6,450 bases of DNA from Planctomycetaceae bacterium (GTDB lineage Bacteria; Planctomycetota; Planctomycetia; Planctomycetales; Planctomycetaceae): the NCBI GenBank assembly GCA_023258825.1, contig JALQWE010000204.1:266-6715 (forward strand), in the 5' to 3' direction. Below the pieces are notes generated by a model, which worked only from the letters and a program-made list of their open reading frames with translations, did not search any database and was not told the origin of the DNA. Made by a program: the position numbers and the translations under genes. Shown here piece after piece: positions 1-6,323 of the stretch; the stretch's first letter is position 1, and each line of letters opens with the position of its first letter.

Positions 1-516
1 GGATTCGACCAGCACACACCCATCCCAGACTCGGTTCGCTCGATTGCGCAGCAGCACACTTTCGGACACCTGTTCCAGCACCATGCCGCCGCGTCGACCG
101 TTTTCACCCCAGCCAAAGTCCGGGTCGTGGAAGTTGTCTGAAAAATTGCAGTTTTCGATCAGCCAGCCCTGTGCATTGCGCACGATCAATCCCGTCTCCC
201 AGCCTCGCGCATTGACATTTCGCAGTGTCACATGCGACACGCCCTCGGCCAGAATGGCTGTTCCGTGGTATTCCGACGGACGCTGCCCGGCCTTTGCCCC
301 GGGGCCGATCAGCCACGCCCCGTTGCCGTTGATGCGCACGCCTGAACGCAGCACACGGATGGCGCCGTACTGCATTTGGGGGTCCAGCTCGATGTCGTCC
401 ATGACTTCCAGAATGGACGGCTGGTTCTCTTTTATCTTCAGTTCTCCGTGCGGTTCCTGGGCAGGGAGTTGATGGCACAGCAGCAGGACCAACAGAAATT
501 TCCGGAGGCGCAGCAT
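1..516 (-). CDS. Exported right-handed parallel beta-helix protein, N-terminal part (runs off left edge)
   Basis: The frame reads from an ATG at 516 to the window edge without a stop, giving 172 residues of a longer protein. It begins with a signal peptide (MLRLRKF, then a leucine-rich core, then LPAQ, cleavage probably near residue 20). From about residue 50 the sequence falls into beta-helix rungs: short strands separated by G/N turns, such as GVRINGNGAWLIGP, VSHVTLRNVNARGW, GWLIENCNFSDN and SVLLRNRANRVWDG. This is the pattern of NosD/pectate-lyase-like right-handed helices, which often bind or cut polysaccharides. No catalytic residues can be named from this part, so substrate and activity are unknown. 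A weak ribosome site AAGGTG (525-530) lies 8 bases before the ATG. The signal peptide plus the unbroken rungs make the gene real; the enzyme class is inference. Confidence 0.85.
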   Translation of the reverse strand, partial: MLRLRKFLLVLLLCHQLPAQEPHGELKIKENQPSILEVMDDIELDPQMQYGAIRVLRSGVRINGNGAWLIGPGAKAGQRPSEYHGTAILAEGVSHVTLRNVNARGWETGLIVRNAQGWLIENCNFSDNFHDPDFGWGENGRRGGMVLEQVSESVLLRNRANRVWDGCVLVES

Positions 517-850
517 GTTTCGTTCACCTTGACTTCGAGGGAGGCCTCTGAATGACGCGCTGGCTAGTTGGGAACTCAGCCGCATGCGGCAGTCTGTGAT
601 GTTACCGACTGAACAGCAGTCGCCAAGGGGCTGGTTGACGCAGTCGTACTCCGATTGACAGGGCAAACCAGCCATCACACAGGCCTGCAGCGAGTGCGTC
701 CTGCGGCGCGGCCCGAGGAACTGTGTTGACTGAGGTTGCGACAGCCTGCGCCCGGGATCCTGCGAAGGTGGTCTACGGGTGAGTCCGGTTGGTGCGGGAT
801 TGATCCGGGCGAAAGTTGCCGACAGGGCCTGACTGAGTTCTGCGGGTAGG
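517..850. other. Spacer of 334 bases without a gene
   Basis: It separates the stop of the S15 hydrolase from the start of the beta-helix gene, both on the minus strand, so it should hold a terminator for the first and a promoter for the second. No frame on either strand looks coding. A 12-base perfect palindrome GCCGCATGCGGC lies at 579-590. A 6-base inverted repeat lies at 606-622. No hairpin followed by a T-run is visible after the hydrolase stop. Confidence 0.6.
599..626 (-). promoter_or_regulatory. Possible promoter of the beta-helix gene with an inverted repeat in its spacer
   Basis: On the minus strand TTGGCG (626-621) and TAACAT (604-599) are 16 bases apart, resembling -35 and -10 boxes of the housekeeping type, about 83 bases before the ATG at 516. 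An inverted repeat (CGACTG, 5-base loop, CAGTCG; 606-622) fills most of the spacer and would be well placed as an operator. Planctomycete promoters are poorly defined and box matches like these are common by chance. Confidence 0.22.
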
Positions 851-2719
851 CTATTCGAGTGCCTTCAACCAGGCTGCTTCGCCACCAACGAGGGGCAGGC
901 TCAGTTCCGTCTGGTCCAGATCGACTGTCAGTTCGGTGCCGGGATCAGGCCAGAGCGTAAAGTCCCGGTCGGAAGAGAAAATCATCAGTCCCAGTTGCTC
1001 ACCGGGATTGATCACCTGGTCGTCCGGCTGCAAAGTGAATTCGAGATCATAGAACTTTCCCGGTTCGAGAGGCGCACTTTCGGAAGGGGACTGCTGATTT
1101 TGTGGGTCTGCCCAGCCGCGGGTGATTACGTCATCCGTGATAACTCGGCTATCCGTCCATGGCAGGGAGACAAGCCAGACGGAAAGATTGGCTGTCGCTC
1201 GGTTGCTGGCCAGACGCAGCCGGATCGTCGCGGTGCCAGACAAGTGCACAGCTTGTTTGAGTTTCGGTGTGGCGTACAGCAGACGATGTTGAGTCCATTC
1301 AGCTTTGGCCAGTGTGGCTCCACTGAAGGAAAAGTTATCGATCAGTGTCTCCTGTCCCTGCAGAGGGGCGTCGGACTGTCGGTGGCCTGAGATCAGCTTG
1401 CCCGTGCCGTAGCCACCTTTTTCCGGGTGAAATGTGACGATTCTCGCTTCTGGATGCGGATAGTCGGCGTAGGGTTCCGGATTCGCCCGCGTTGCTGTTT
1501 CGCGAACGATCCATGACTTCGGGTCCTTTTCCACATCGTTGTTGACGCCACAGACGTAGCGTGTGAACCAGCGGTTCATCTGTTTCAACGGAGGAGGCCC
1601 GCCGTGACCACCCTGGTGGAAGTAGGCCTGGGCGGGAATGCCTTTGGCTTTGATCGCTTCGTAGATGCGAACACTGTGCTCGGGCATGACGTTCCAGTCA
1701 TTGAAGGCATGGGCCATCAGAGTGGCGGCTTTCAATGATTGCAGCTGGTTCAGGTAGTCACGACTGGCCCAGAAGTCGTTGTAGTCGCCGGTGATGCGGT
1801 CGAGTTCTGTCAGCATCACCTTGTCGCGAACTTCGCAATCGCAGTACTTACGCGTTGCCGGGTCACCGCTGTTGATGAAGTTGTACAGCACGTCGATATC
1901 CTCACCCATGTAACCACCGGGGTGACGAATCAATCCGTGTGAGCGATAGTAGTGGTAGTAGGACGTGTTGGGGGCGACCGGGATGATCGCTTCGAGTCCT
2001 TCCACACCGGTGGTTGCGGCGGCAAGAGGAATCGTGCCGTTGTAGGAAGTGCCAGTCATGCCGACTTTGCCCGTGGCCCAGGTTGCCATGACCTGTTCAT
2101 CACCATCGGGGGTCGTGAACCCCTTTGCTCGGCCATTCAGCCAGTCAATGACGGCCTTTGGGGCCAGAGATTCATTGATGCCGCCGACGGTGGGGCACCC
2201 CTGAGAACGGCCTGTGCCGGGAGATGAAGAGTGCACGACAGCAAAGCCTCTGGGAACCCAGTCACTGACATGGGAATCGGAGATCATTCCCATGTCTTTC
2301 TGAAAGTCAATGGCTGGCGGAATCTCGTGCTTTTTCTGAGGCTGGCCGAGTGGCTGACGCGGGTCCCAGAAGTACTGCGAACCGTTGGCTCCCGTGCCGG
2401 CAAAGTAGGGGCTGGATTCGTAAATCACGTGAACCCGCAGGCCTTCTGTGTCGGTTTGTTCTGGACGCGTGACGTCGACATGCATACGGTCATTGCGACC
2501 GTTTCCGTCAGAATCGAATTCGGTCTCGACCCACAGGTGATGCTGAATCCATTCGGAGGATTTCTGGAAGGCCGGGACGATCTGCGATTCGCCATTGGTG
2601 AACTGCTGAACGGCCTTCTGTGGCGCTGCAGTTGCTTCATCCATTGCGCTAACTCTGCAGGCAGACTGCCCTGCCAGAGTTATCGATGCCAACAGTCCTG
2701 CCATTATCCAGCGTCTCAT
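851..2719 (-). CDS. Secreted S15-family / X-Pro dipeptidyl-peptidase-type serine hydrolase (CocE/NonD family)
   Basis: This is a complete 622-residue protein. The first 25 or so residues form a signal peptide (MRRW, hydrophobic stretch, cleavage probably after VSA), so it acts outside the cytoplasm. A Ca-loop-like segment DSDGNGRND (69-77) opens the catalytic domain, as in many S15 proteins. The alpha/beta-hydrolase core shows the nucleophile elbow GTSYNG (Ser225), an acid in FNDWNV (Asp341) and a base in QGGHGG (His372). The spacing of 116 and 31 residues is close to that in known X-Pro dipeptidyl-peptidases. The C-terminal third (about 385-620) fits the PepX_C jelly-roll domain, with the typical FSSDRDFTLWPDPGT near the end. 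S15 enzymes release X-Pro dipeptides, but relatives cleave esters or beta-lactam side chains, so substrate is uncertain. The start ATG has AAAGGA 10 bases upstream (2730-2735). C21 is preceded by QSA, a poor lipobox, so I prefer ordinary signal peptidase cleavage. Confidence 0.93.
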   Translation of the reverse strand: MRRWIMAGLLASITLAGQSACRVSAMDEATAAPQKAVQQFTNGESQIVPAFQKSSEWIQHHLWVETEFDSDGNGRNDRMHVDVTRPEQTDTEGLRVHVIYESSPYFAGTGANGSQYFWDPRQPLGQPQKKHEIPPAIDFQKDMGMISDSHVSDWVPRGFAVVHSSSPGTGRSQGCPTVGGINESLAPKAVIDWLNGRAKGFTTPDGDEQVMATWATGKVGMTGTSYNGTIPLAAATTGVEGLEAIIPVAPNTSYYHYYRSHGLIRHPGGYMGEDIDVLYNFINSGDPATRKYCDCEVRDKVMLTELDRITGDYNDFWASRDYLNQLQSLKAATLMAHAFNDWNVMPEHSVRIYEAIKAKGIPAQAYFHQGGHGGPPPLKQMNRWFTRYVCGVNNDVEKDPKSWIVRETATRANPEPYADYPHPEARIVTFHPEKGGYGTGKLISGHRQSDAPLQGQETLIDNFSFSGATLAKAEWTQHRLLYATPKLKQAVHLSGTATIRLRLASNRATANLSVWLVSLPWTDSRVITDDVITRGWADPQNQQSPSESAPLEPGKFYDLEFTLQPDDQVINPGEQLGLMIFSSDRDFTLWPDPGTELTVDLDQTELSLPLVGGEAAWLKALE

Positions 2720-2834
2720 AGTCCTGTCGTCCTTTCCGCCTGATGCGGATTCTCTACCTGTGTTGCCGTTGCCTGCTGTCCTGCACAGTTCTGACCGAAG
2801 CTTACCGTGTTTTCACCCACCGTCCACGTCGCCA

Positions 2835-2850
2835 CTGCAAAAGTTTGCAG
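2835..2850. promoter_or_regulatory. Operator-like palindrome upstream of the S15 hydrolase
   Basis: Perfect 7-base arms CTGCAAA and TTTGCAG flank a 2-base centre, 116 bases before the hydrolase start. A second, looser pair (TTTGC, 8 bases, GCAAA) overlaps its right arm. This size and symmetry suit a dimeric repressor site, but no regulator gene is nearby and the assignment is inference. Confidence 0.3.
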
Positions 2851-2929
2851 CGATCCGCAAATCATCTGCTTCCTCGGATTTCAGTGGGTCGGGAGTCTTG
2901 CAGTTTCGGAATTTGATTTGCCTACTATG

Positions 2930-2951
2930 CCCGCAGGCAGTCGCCTGCGGG
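2930..2951. repeat. Strong GC-rich stem-loop (9-base perfect stem, 4-base loop)
   Basis: Arms CCCGCAGGC (2930-2938) and GCCTGCGGG (2943-2951) enclose AGTC. Neither strand has a T-run after it, so it is not a standard intrinsic terminator. It also lies about 300 bases past the GTPase stop. It could be a REP-like dispersed element, an RNA-end protector or part of an untranslated RNA. Confidence 0.5.
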
Positions 2952-3254
2952 GGCGGATTTCGGGCTGGAGGTGAGTGGCCAACGCGCGGAGATGAGAACC
3001 TTCGTCCCGGAGCGGGAGGATGTTGGCCGCCTGTGTCTGCGGTTACAGATGTTCGCCGACCGGAGTTGCCGAGTTGCGATGTCGTAATGGCTGAAAGACA
3101 ACGTGAGCCGGTGATCCAGGAATGGGGGATTCACCTGCTGTTGGCAGTAAGCTGCGTTTTCGGCCGTGCGAGGAAGGTTTCAGGCCCGCGGGCTTTGTGC
3201 GAACAGTCGATTCTTCCCCCATTTGTTACTCAGAGTTGAGAGGCCGGAGTTGTT

Positions 3255-4367
3255 TCACAAGGGACTGCCAGAGCTTTCTGTGATACGGTGGGTGGGGACA
3301 GGACGGCCCGGCCGAAAGCTCTGCAGTGAGACGATGGAGTACTGCAGTCGCTGCGCGGCTGTCTCGGCAGACAGTTCCCCGCGAACCATGTCTTCGAGGA
3401 TTGCCGGGTCGATGGCGACTCGAGCGTTCACGACGACGTTTGCGGTGCGAGTGGCCGCACCGGATGGTAGAGATAGTTCCGGTCCAGTCTGGTTGCTGAT
3501 CAGGTTGGCCACGGCGTAGCTGGTATCACAGAGTCCAATGACTTTGAGATGGGCGGCCTCTGCGTCGGCGTTCAGCAGACCGATGTGCAGCCGCCGGATC
3601 AGGTTCATCAGCAGCGCATCGAGAGAGAATTCTTCCGTGCCTTTCACTTCGATCTGGCTGTTCAACCAGCCCAGTTCGGCCTCGCCTTCAGCGTAGACAT
3701 CATAGTCCACATCCATTAATCGACGGGCAAAGCATCCTCGCTGCTCCAGCATCTCGACGAGCGCCTCGAAGCCTTCTCCGGTCCGGGCGGATGAGCGGAG
3801 AATAACACGGCCGGGGAATTCCCGTTCCAGCAGTGCTTCCAGGGTGCTCAGATCCTTCGCCGATAATTCGTCGACACGATTGATGACGATGAAGTCTGCT
3901 TCTTCGATCTGTTTGCGAAAGATGTAAGCCGCCTTGGGGGAGAATCCGCTGTTTGTTTCACCACGAAGAATCCTCAGTCCATGACTGGGCTTGAGCAACA
4001 CACCGTACGGAGCGATATCGAGCGGGACACCGTAGACCTCTGTGAGTGGACGAATGACGGTGGCCACGAGGTCAGTGCAGCTGCCCACGGGTTCCGCGAG
4101 AATGATGTCCGGAAGTGCCCCGGCGCCAAGTTTTTCGACGGTGGATGTCAGGGCATCGAAATTACAGCAAAAGCAGGAGCCTGCGACCTCGCCGACTTCG
4201 AAGCCCTGTGCCCGGAGCGTCTGTGTGTCCACAAGGTCGGTGGTTTGATCATTGGTGACAATCCCAACACGTTTACCCGCCGCCATGTAGTGGCGAGCCA
4301 GTCGCGAGACCGTCGTGGTTTTTCCAGCTCCCAGAAATCCACCCACCATAATGTAGACCGGTTTCAT
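3255..4367 (-). CDS. CobW/COG0523-family GTPase (P47K-like metal chaperone candidate)
   Basis: A 370-residue cytoplasmic G3E-type GTPase. Seen in order: P-loop GGFLGAGKTT (9-18), VTND (37-40, where family members often have VNE), the metal-binding CxCC motif as CFCC (65-68), a G3-like segment DIILAEPVGSC (87-97), the base-recognition motif NRVD (163-166; usually NKxD) and a SSARTGEG G5-like loop (192-199). After about residue 230 comes a variable C-terminal domain without the His-rich stretch seen in some zinc-type members. The family uses GTP hydrolysis to deliver zinc, cobalt or other metals to target proteins; the metal here is not proven. The frame is open to an ATG at 4499, but the P-loop fixes the start at 4367: Met1 leads straight into KPVYIMVGGF and AGGAAA (4375-4380) lies 7 bases upstream. 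The upstream extension lacks domain character. No cobalamin-synthesis gene is next to it. Confidence 0.93.
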   Translation of the reverse strand: MKPVYIMVGGFLGAGKTTTVSRLARHYMAAGKRVGIVTNDQTTDLVDTQTLRAQGFEVGEVAGSCFCCNFDALTSTVEKLGAGALPDIILAEPVGSCTDLVATVIRPLTEVYGVPLDIAPYGVLLKPSHGLRILRGETNSGFSPKAAYIFRKQIEEADFIVINRVDELSAKDLSTLEALLEREFPGRVILRSSARTGEGFEALVEMLEQRGCFARRLMDVDYDVYAEGEAELGWLNSQIEVKGTEEFSLDALLMNLIRRLHIGLLNADAEAAHLKVIGLCDTSYAVANLISNQTGPELSLPSGAATRTANVVVNARVAIDPAILEDMVRGELSAETAAQRLQYSIVSLQSFRPGRPVPTHRITESSGSPL

Positions 4368-4374
4368 CGTGTCA

Positions 4375-4380
4375 TTTCCT
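4375..4380 (-). promoter_or_regulatory. Ribosome binding site that sets the GTPase start
   Basis: AGGAAA on the minus strand lies 7 bases before the ATG at 4367. The alternative ATG at 4499 would add 44 residues ahead of the P-loop strand, where family members start. Confidence 0.7.
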
Positions 4381-4445
4381 GTTCCGGGAAGACTCTGTCG
4401 TCTGTAATTCTTCGGGAGATGTTGCGTTTCGGGATGTGCCGGCCT

Positions 4446-4461
4446 GAATGCTGTAACATTC
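4446..4461. promoter_or_regulatory. Candidate Zur-type operator upstream of the GTPase gene
   Basis: On the minus strand the 16-mer reads GAATGTTACAGCATTC, with perfect 5-base arms GAATG and CATTC. Its core ATGTTACAGCAT matches 10 of 12 positions of the ATGTTATAACAT core described for zinc-uptake-regulator boxes in gamma-proteobacteria. It ends 78 bases before the GTPase start, a place where an operator would act. COG0523 GTPases are often Zur-controlled, which makes the match meaningful, but the consensus is borrowed from another phylum and may not hold here. Confidence 0.35.
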
Positions 4462-4559
4462 CCGAGCAGCTGGCCTCGGATGGCAGCCGTGTTTTTCATG
4501 CGTTGAGATCCTACTCAATCCGCCCCCCGTGGCAATCCTGATGGTTGTTTGTCTCAACA

Positions 4560-4585
4560 AGTTTCGCGGGAACGCGCGCGAAACT
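4560..4585. repeat. 9-base inverted repeat in the divergent control region
   Basis: Arms AGTTTCGCG (4560-4568) and CGCGAAACT (4577-4585) enclose an 8-base loop. It lies 66 bases before the DUF1559 start, in the 284-base region between the divergent GTPase and DUF1559 genes. Two smaller inverted repeats lie beside it: TTGAG/CTCAA (4503-4518) and TTGTT/AACAA (4545-4560). It may be an operator or a 5' leader hairpin; there is no T-run that would make it a clear terminator. Confidence 0.45.
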
Positions 4586-4638
4586 CTTCTGCATGATCAC
4601 GGACCTGTTAGACTGTGGGGGCTTGTAAATGTTGCTCC

Positions 4639-4645
4639 GAGGGAA
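4639..4645 (+). promoter_or_regulatory. Ribosome binding site that sets the DUF1559 start
   Basis: GAGGGAA lies 6 bases before the ATG at 4652. This supports that start over the in-frame ATGs at 4529 and 4541, which would put about 40 residues ahead of the prepilin leader and so conflict with the usual short, positively charged leader. Confidence 0.7.
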
Positions 4646-4651
4646 CCGATC

Positions 4652-5692
4652 ATGCACAAACGAACATCGCCCGCTTCACGATCATTTGGTCAAGGGGCGG
4701 GCTTGCGCGGGTTTACTCTGATTGAGCTGCTGGTGGTGATCGCAATTATCGCTGTGCTGGTGTCGTTGATTCTGCCTGCGGTGCAGCAAGCCCGAGAATC
4801 CGCACGGAGAACTCAGTCCCGAAATCATCTGCGACAGCTGGGACTTGCCGTGGCTGGCTTCGAAGAAATCCATCGCCATCTTCCCACCAGTGGTGGATAC
4901 GATTACACACCGGGAATCGCGGCAAATTCAGCACCGTACGAGATACGGTCACGTGGCAGCGTGGTGCCGTCGCCAGCTGTCGCCACCATCATTCCGGGCT
5001 ACGGCCAGTTTCGGCCTCGCTGGGGAGATCCCTCAGATCTGCCGAAGTACCAGCTGGGTTCAACGCTGTACGCTTTACTTCCGTTTCTGGAGCAGACAGC
5101 GCTTTTTGACGACCCGCTGCAGTGCTACCGAATGGCACTCCCGGTGTTCTACAACCCGTCTCGTCGAGGTGGTCTGTTTGCGGTGCCAGCGACGGACCCC
5201 GTGTATCCAGGATGGTCCTACACCGATGCGGGGCAGGGACCGTGTGCTCGAACGGATTACGCGGCGAATGAATTGGTGTTTCGCACTACCTATGCCGGCT
5301 GGGGGCGTGTTGCTCTGTATCGGGACATCACAGATGGGACTTCGAATACAATTTTTCTGGGTGAAAAGGCCATGGCACAACGTGCATGGCAGGCGGGCGT
5401 GCTTTACTGGGATGAACCCTGGGTGATGGGCGGCAACGGTGGAGTTGGCCGCTGCGGATATGAGCTTTACAGCGATTTTGAGCTGAACCTGTTTCCGGAG
5501 CGAGTCAACGGAACGGGATGGAACGACGGAGAGTACTCATGCGGGGGTGGAAACTGGGGAACGCCTTCTCCTGGTGGCCCTCAGTTTTGCCTCGGAGATG
5601 GCAGCGTACGTTCGCTCAGCTTTCAGACGGACAAGACAATCATTCACAACCTGATACGCCCCGCCGATGGCCGTGTACTCGCACTGGAATAG
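4652..5692 (+). CDS. DUF1559 protein with prepilin-type N-terminal methylation/cleavage domain
   Basis: A 346-residue type II pseudopilin-like protein. The leader MHKRTSPASRSFGQGAGLRG is followed by the prepilin motif: cleavage expected between Gly20 and Phe21, with Glu25 at the +5 position. A hydrophobic helix to about residue 42 follows, then LPAVQQARESARRTQ, which is typical of the family. The DUF1559 body shows TDYAANE (201-207) and the signature DGTSNTIFLGE (228-238). The C-terminal motif DGSVRSLS (316-323) is present, but the residue ten places before Asp316, normally His in the H-X9-DG pattern, is Ser306. DUF1559 proteins are hugely expanded in planctomycetes and thought to be surface or periplasmic; their exact job is unknown. 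A small lipoprotein gene follows after 88 bases on the same strand, suggesting co-transcription. Confidence 0.95.
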   Translation: MHKRTSPASRSFGQGAGLRGFTLIELLVVIAIIAVLVSLILPAVQQARESARRTQSRNHLRQLGLAVAGFEEIHRHLPTSGGYDYTPGIAANSAPYEIRSRGSVVPSPAVATIIPGYGQFRPRWGDPSDLPKYQLGSTLYALLPFLEQTALFDDPLQCYRMALPVFYNPSRRGGLFAVPATDPVYPGWSYTDAGQGPCARTDYAANELVFRTTYAGWGRVALYRDITDGTSNTIFLGEKAMAQRAWQAGVLYWDEPWVMGGNGGVGRCGYELYSDFELNLFPERVNGTGWNDGEYSCGGGNWGTPSPGGPQFCLGDGSVRSLSFQTDKTIIHNLIRPADGRVLALE

Positions 5693-5780
5693 AAACGACG
5701 TCATGGCCTGCGACATCGTGTCGGTGACTTGTTGTTTCAGGACGATGGTGGGCCGTTTTGTCAGACACGCGGAGGCTTAG

Positions 5781-6221
5781 ATGTTCAAGGGACGCGATCG
5801 AGCGGCATCGTCTTCCGCAGCGCGGCGGAGCTTTCTGACTTCGTCCGGGACACTGCTGCTGTGGGTGTTGCTGATGATGCCTGCGGGTTGCAGCGATGGC
5901 CGCCCGGTTCTTGTGAATGTGTCGGGGAAGGTTGTATTTCAGGGGCAGCCACTGACTGCCGGCTCGGTCTCGATGATTCCTGCTGGCGACAACGACTTTC
6001 AGGGGGATGCACCCAGCAGCCAGTTGCAGTTGGACGGGCAATTCGAGATGAAAACGTTTCCATGGGGCGCCGGTGTGACTCCGGGCAGGTACACGGTCAT
6101 TCTTTCGTCTGAGTTGGCCAATCGCATTCGCCGTCCGGATTACGGGCTGGCTGAAAAATCTCCACTGAAGGTCATCGTGCCCAACGAGGGGATCAGCAAC
6201 ATGGAAATTGTGATCCCGTGA
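5781..6221 (+). CDS. Small planctomycete lipoprotein with a transthyretin-like / carboxypeptidase-regulatory-like fold
   Basis: A 146-residue protein. A charged N-terminus (MFKGRDR, then RR at 15-16) leads into a hydrophobic segment and PAGC, with Cys37 the likely lipidated residue. The lipobox is imperfect because Pro stands where Leu is usual at -3. After the Cys comes VNVSGKVVFQGQPLTAGSVS (45-64), the pattern 'V-x-G-K-V-x-x-x-G-x-P-L-x-x-G' common to short planctomycete lipoproteins of beta-sandwich type. GVTPGRYTVIL (98-108) is the conserved 'PG-x-Y' strand, and the chain ends in a strand SNMEIVIP. Function is unknown; a membrane-anchored partner of neighbouring DUF1559 proteins is plausible from the gene order. 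GGAGG (5771-5775) lies 5 bases before the ATG. The gap before it holds only a 5-base-arm hairpin at 5711-5723. Confidence 0.85.
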   Translation: MFKGRDRAASSSAARRSFLTSSGTLLLWVLLMMPAGCSDGRPVLVNVSGKVVFQGQPLTAGSVSMIPAGDNDFQGDAPSSQLQLDGQFEMKTFPWGAGVTPGRYTVILSSELANRIRRPDYGLAEKSPLKVIVPNEGISNMEIVIP

Positions 6222-6299
6222 TCACTCGTAGAGCACTGTCGGTCTGTCGCGTGGTTGCTCTTTACCGACTGTTTGCAATGGTCAGCAGGGCTTTTGCAA

Positions 6300-6323
6300 C
6301 TGGATCACGCCCGCATGATCCAG
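6300..6323. repeat. 8-base inverted repeat at the convergent gene ends
   Basis: Arms CTGGATCA (6300-6307) and TGATCCAG (6316-6323) enclose an 8-base loop. The stop codon of the minus-strand gene lies within the left arm. It sits 78 bases after the lipoprotein stop, where a shared bidirectional terminator could be expected. Neither strand has a T-run after it, so a Rho-type end or mere RNA protection is as likely. Confidence 0.45.

Larger units (their letters stand above)
2720..3254. other. Spacer of 535 bases without a convincing gene
   Basis: It lies between the start of the S15 hydrolase and the stop of the GTPase gene. A 159-codon plus-strand frame (2760-3239) and a 69-codon minus-strand frame (2925-3134) cross it, but neither has a ribosome site, domain, signal peptide or sensible composition. 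The stretch holds an operator-like palindrome (2835-2850), a strong GC hairpin (2930-2951), a smaller hairpin (TCCCG, GAG, CGGGA; 3005-3017) and a 10-base palindrome GCCCGCGGGC (3184-3193). A plus-strand promoter-like pair TTGCAG (2898-2903) and TACTAT (2923-2928), 19 bases apart, sits just before the strong hairpin. It points at no visible gene. Confidence 0.6.

Noticed and set aside
1..10. GGTCGAATCC on the minus strand, resembling a tRNA T-arm
   Set aside because: It lies in phase within the beta-helix coding frame and no tRNA acceptor or anticodon arms surround it.
104..478. 124-codon minus-strand frame over the left-edge gene
   Set aside because: It overlaps the beta-helix frame out of phase, is rich in Arg/Pro/Ala without domain character, and lacks a signal peptide. 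The frame starting at 516 has both signal peptide and beta-helix rungs.
2231..2743. 170-codon plus-strand frame opposite the S15 hydrolase start
   Set aside because: It is the antisense of a clearly coding region and shows no recognisable domain or ribosome site. The same applies to the plus-strand frames at 995-1390, 1739-1942 and 1952-2227.
2760..3239. 159-codon plus-strand frame in the long spacer
   Set aside because: Composition is irregular, no domain or ribosome site is seen, and it runs through the GC hairpins. More likely a chance open frame in GC-rich DNA.
4368..4499. 44-residue N-terminal extension of the GTPase from the ATG at 4499
   Set aside because: The extension has no conserved character, the P-loop strand begins directly after the internal Met, and a good ribosome site precedes the ATG at 4367.
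4368..4530. Possible cobalamin riboswitch ahead of the CobW-type gene
   Set aside because: The minus strand has a GCCACGGGG string that recalls the B12-box GCCACTG, but the last base differs and the surrounding conserved helices are not seen. The leader is also too short for the full element.
3981..4541. 186-codon plus-strand frame opposite the GTPase N-terminus
   Set aside because: It is antisense to the P-loop and CxCC region, which is certain coding sequence on the minus strand, and has no family character.
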